DNA of 6,284 nucleotides from an uncultured Saprospiraceae bacterium. GTDB taxonomy: Bacteria; Bacteroidota; Bacteroidia; Chitinophagales; Saprospiraceae. Positions 5,183 through 6,284 of this stretch are shown one piece after another. The position numbers were made by a program, and so were the translations under genes. Each line of letters begins with the position of its first letter. The first letter of the stretch is position 1. Under the pieces are notes generated by a model. The model worked only from the letters and a program-made list of their open reading frames with translations, was not told the origin of the DNA and did no database searches. The DNA lies in contig CALGLY010000069.1 of the NCBI GenBank assembly GCA_937959095.1, forward strand, positions 1-6,284, in the 5' to 3' direction.

Positions 5183-6284
5183 ATGAAAAAATGGATTCTG
5201 CTCTTTTTACCCCTTTGTTTTTTGACTTGTACTAAAGAAAATCAGATGATTCAGACAGAGGAATGCACTTCTGATGTGTTTGCGAACAGTGCTGAACATC
5301 CGCTTAATGAGGAATTTCAGGAATTACTTGAAAAATATGTAGTTGCAGGTTTGCCAAGTGTTGCAATGCTTGTTTGGACTCCTGAACATGGACTTTGGAC
5401 AGGAACGGAAGGCTATGCAAACATTGAAGAAAAGCAGGTTTTGCAGAATTGTAACTTGTTTCACTCTGCAAGTTTAGCTAAAACCTATTTTGCTGCTCTC
5501 TCCATGAAACTACAGGAAGAAGGCTATCTTCAGATCGATGAGCCGATTAAAAGCTATTTATCTGCGGATTTGCTAGAAGGAATTGCAAATAGCGAAACGG
5601 TAACGATTAAGCAATTGATGAATCATACCTCAGGCATTCCTGATTTTTATACTTTGGAGCATCTCATGGATTATTTCGATGATTTAACAATGGAGCTTAC
5701 AACTGAAGAGATGTTGCGTTATATCAAAGGAAAACGCGCTCTATTTGAAGCAGGAACAGAATCCTTCTATTGTAATACCAATTATGTATTGCTGGCCCTA
5801 CTCCTTGATGAAGTAGTTCCCAATAAAACGCACGCAGATTTGTTTTCGGATTATATTGTTCAGGGCTTGAATCTATCCGATACCTACTACAAAAACGAGT
5901 CAAACTATCCATCACCAGCTGGAAAAGTGAATAGCTATTTAGATTTTAAAGGCAATAAAGAATTGCAAAATACGACCATTTTAGAGACGCGCTTTGCCGA
6001 TATGAATATTGGGCATGACGCTATTATCGCTACGCCTTACGACTATTTTCGTTTTTTTGAAGCGTTAGTGCATGGCAAATTTATCTCTAGCACTTCTTTC
6101 GAAGCTATGAATGAATTCACTTATTACACCCGAAAAGGCTATGAACATATTGGGCAAGGAGCAGGATTAGAAATCACAGATTCAGCAATATTTCCAGATC
6201 GAATAGGGCATTTTGGTGCGACATTAGGCGCGGGAAATGCTATGCTTTATTATCCTGAAAAAGATGTGATAATCGTACTGTGTA
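5183..6284 (+). CDS. Serine beta-lactamase-like hydrolase (class C / esterase group), lipoprotein, 3' end cut by window edge
   Basis: Hand translation from the ATG at 5183 gives 367 codons with no stop, so it runs off the right edge. Residues 1-15 are a signal segment followed by Cys16 (CFLTC-TKEN), a probable lipoprotein cleavage site although Thr at -1 is unusual. The Beta-lactamase family (PF00144) motifs are present in order: the nucleophile motif SLAK (Ser97-Lys100, in FHSASLAKTYF), LMNHTSGIPDFY (145-156), the Tyr-x-Asn motif YCN (Tyr196-Asn198, in ESFYCNTNYVLLALLL), and HFG (His343-Gly345, in GHFGATLGAGNAMLYYPEKD) where true class C enzymes carry KTG. HxG is typical of esterase, D-aminopeptidase or peptidase-like members, so antibiotic hydrolysis is not implied. 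It likely acts outside the inner membrane. The substrate is unknown. It sits 30 bases after the barrel-like gene and is probably co-transcribed with it. Confidence 0.92.
   Translation, partial: MKKWILLFLPLCFLTCTKENQMIQTEECTSDVFANSAEHPLNEEFQELLEKYVVAGLPSVAMLVWTPEHGLWTGTEGYANIEEKQVLQNCNLFHSASLAKTYFAALSMKLQEEGYLQIDEPIKSYLSADLLEGIANSETVTIKQLMNHTSGIPDFYTLEHLMDYFDDLTMELTTEEMLRYIKGKRALFEAGTESFYCNTNYVLLALLLDEVVPNKTHADLFSDYIVQGLNLSDTYYKNESNYPSPAGKVNSYLDFKGNKELQNTTILETRFADMNIGHDAIIATPYDYFRFFEALVHGKFISSTSFEAMNEFTYYTRKGYEHIGQGAGLEITDSAIFPDRIGHFGATLGAGNAMLYYPEKDVIIVLC

Noticed and set aside
5183..6284. Antibiotic-resistance class C beta-lactamase
   Set aside because: SxxK and YxN are present, but the third motif is HFG rather than KTG, which points to an esterase or peptidase-like member.

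Overview
The window looks like part of a low-GC Bacteroidota replicon. The support is A-rich start regions without a clear Shine-Dalgarno, a candidate -7 element of the Bacteroidetes TAnnTTTG type in front of the replication gene, and Bacteroidota-like lipoprotein and outer-membrane proteins. Genus cannot be assigned from the sequence alone; a plasmid or plasmid-derived region is the best reading because it carries a complete iteron origin with its initiator gene.

Layout. The left third (1-1696, minus strand) holds two consecutive enzymes of the aromatic meta-cleavage lower pathway: a 2-oxopent-4-enoate hydratase (908-1696) and, downstream, an acetylating acetaldehyde dehydrogenase cut by the left edge (1-713). 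The 194-base gap between them is almost filled by a 155-base imperfect palindrome (740-894) with a terminator-like hairpin at its centre. Next, still on the minus strand, come two small membrane proteins (1774-1977 and 1970-2365) with overlapping reading frames; the larger one carries a striking Cys/His cluster that includes a CxxxCH motif.

The centre is a replication module. A 485-residue Rep_3-type initiator (2430-3887, minus) lies beside a non-coding region of about 690 bases. This region holds seven direct 19-bp iterons (4033-4175), a single inverted copy in the rep leader (3914-3932), a second inverted copy on the far side (4464-4482), AT-rich direct repeats that could be the unwinding element (4180-4240), and a perfect 10-bp-stem hairpin (4389-4415).

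The right third (plus strand) reads away from the origin: a secreted protein resembling an outer-membrane beta-barrel (4580-5152), then after 30 bases a serine beta-lactamase-like lipoprotein hydrolase (5183 to the right edge, incomplete).

How it fits together: the Rep protein probably binds the direct iterons to start replication and the inverted copies to repress itself and limit copy number. The hydratase makes 4-hydroxy-2-oxovalerate; an aldolase (expected beyond the left edge, not seen) would split it to pyruvate and acetaldehyde, which the dehydrogenase converts to acetyl-CoA. The right-hand pair looks like cell-envelope cargo with unknown substrate.
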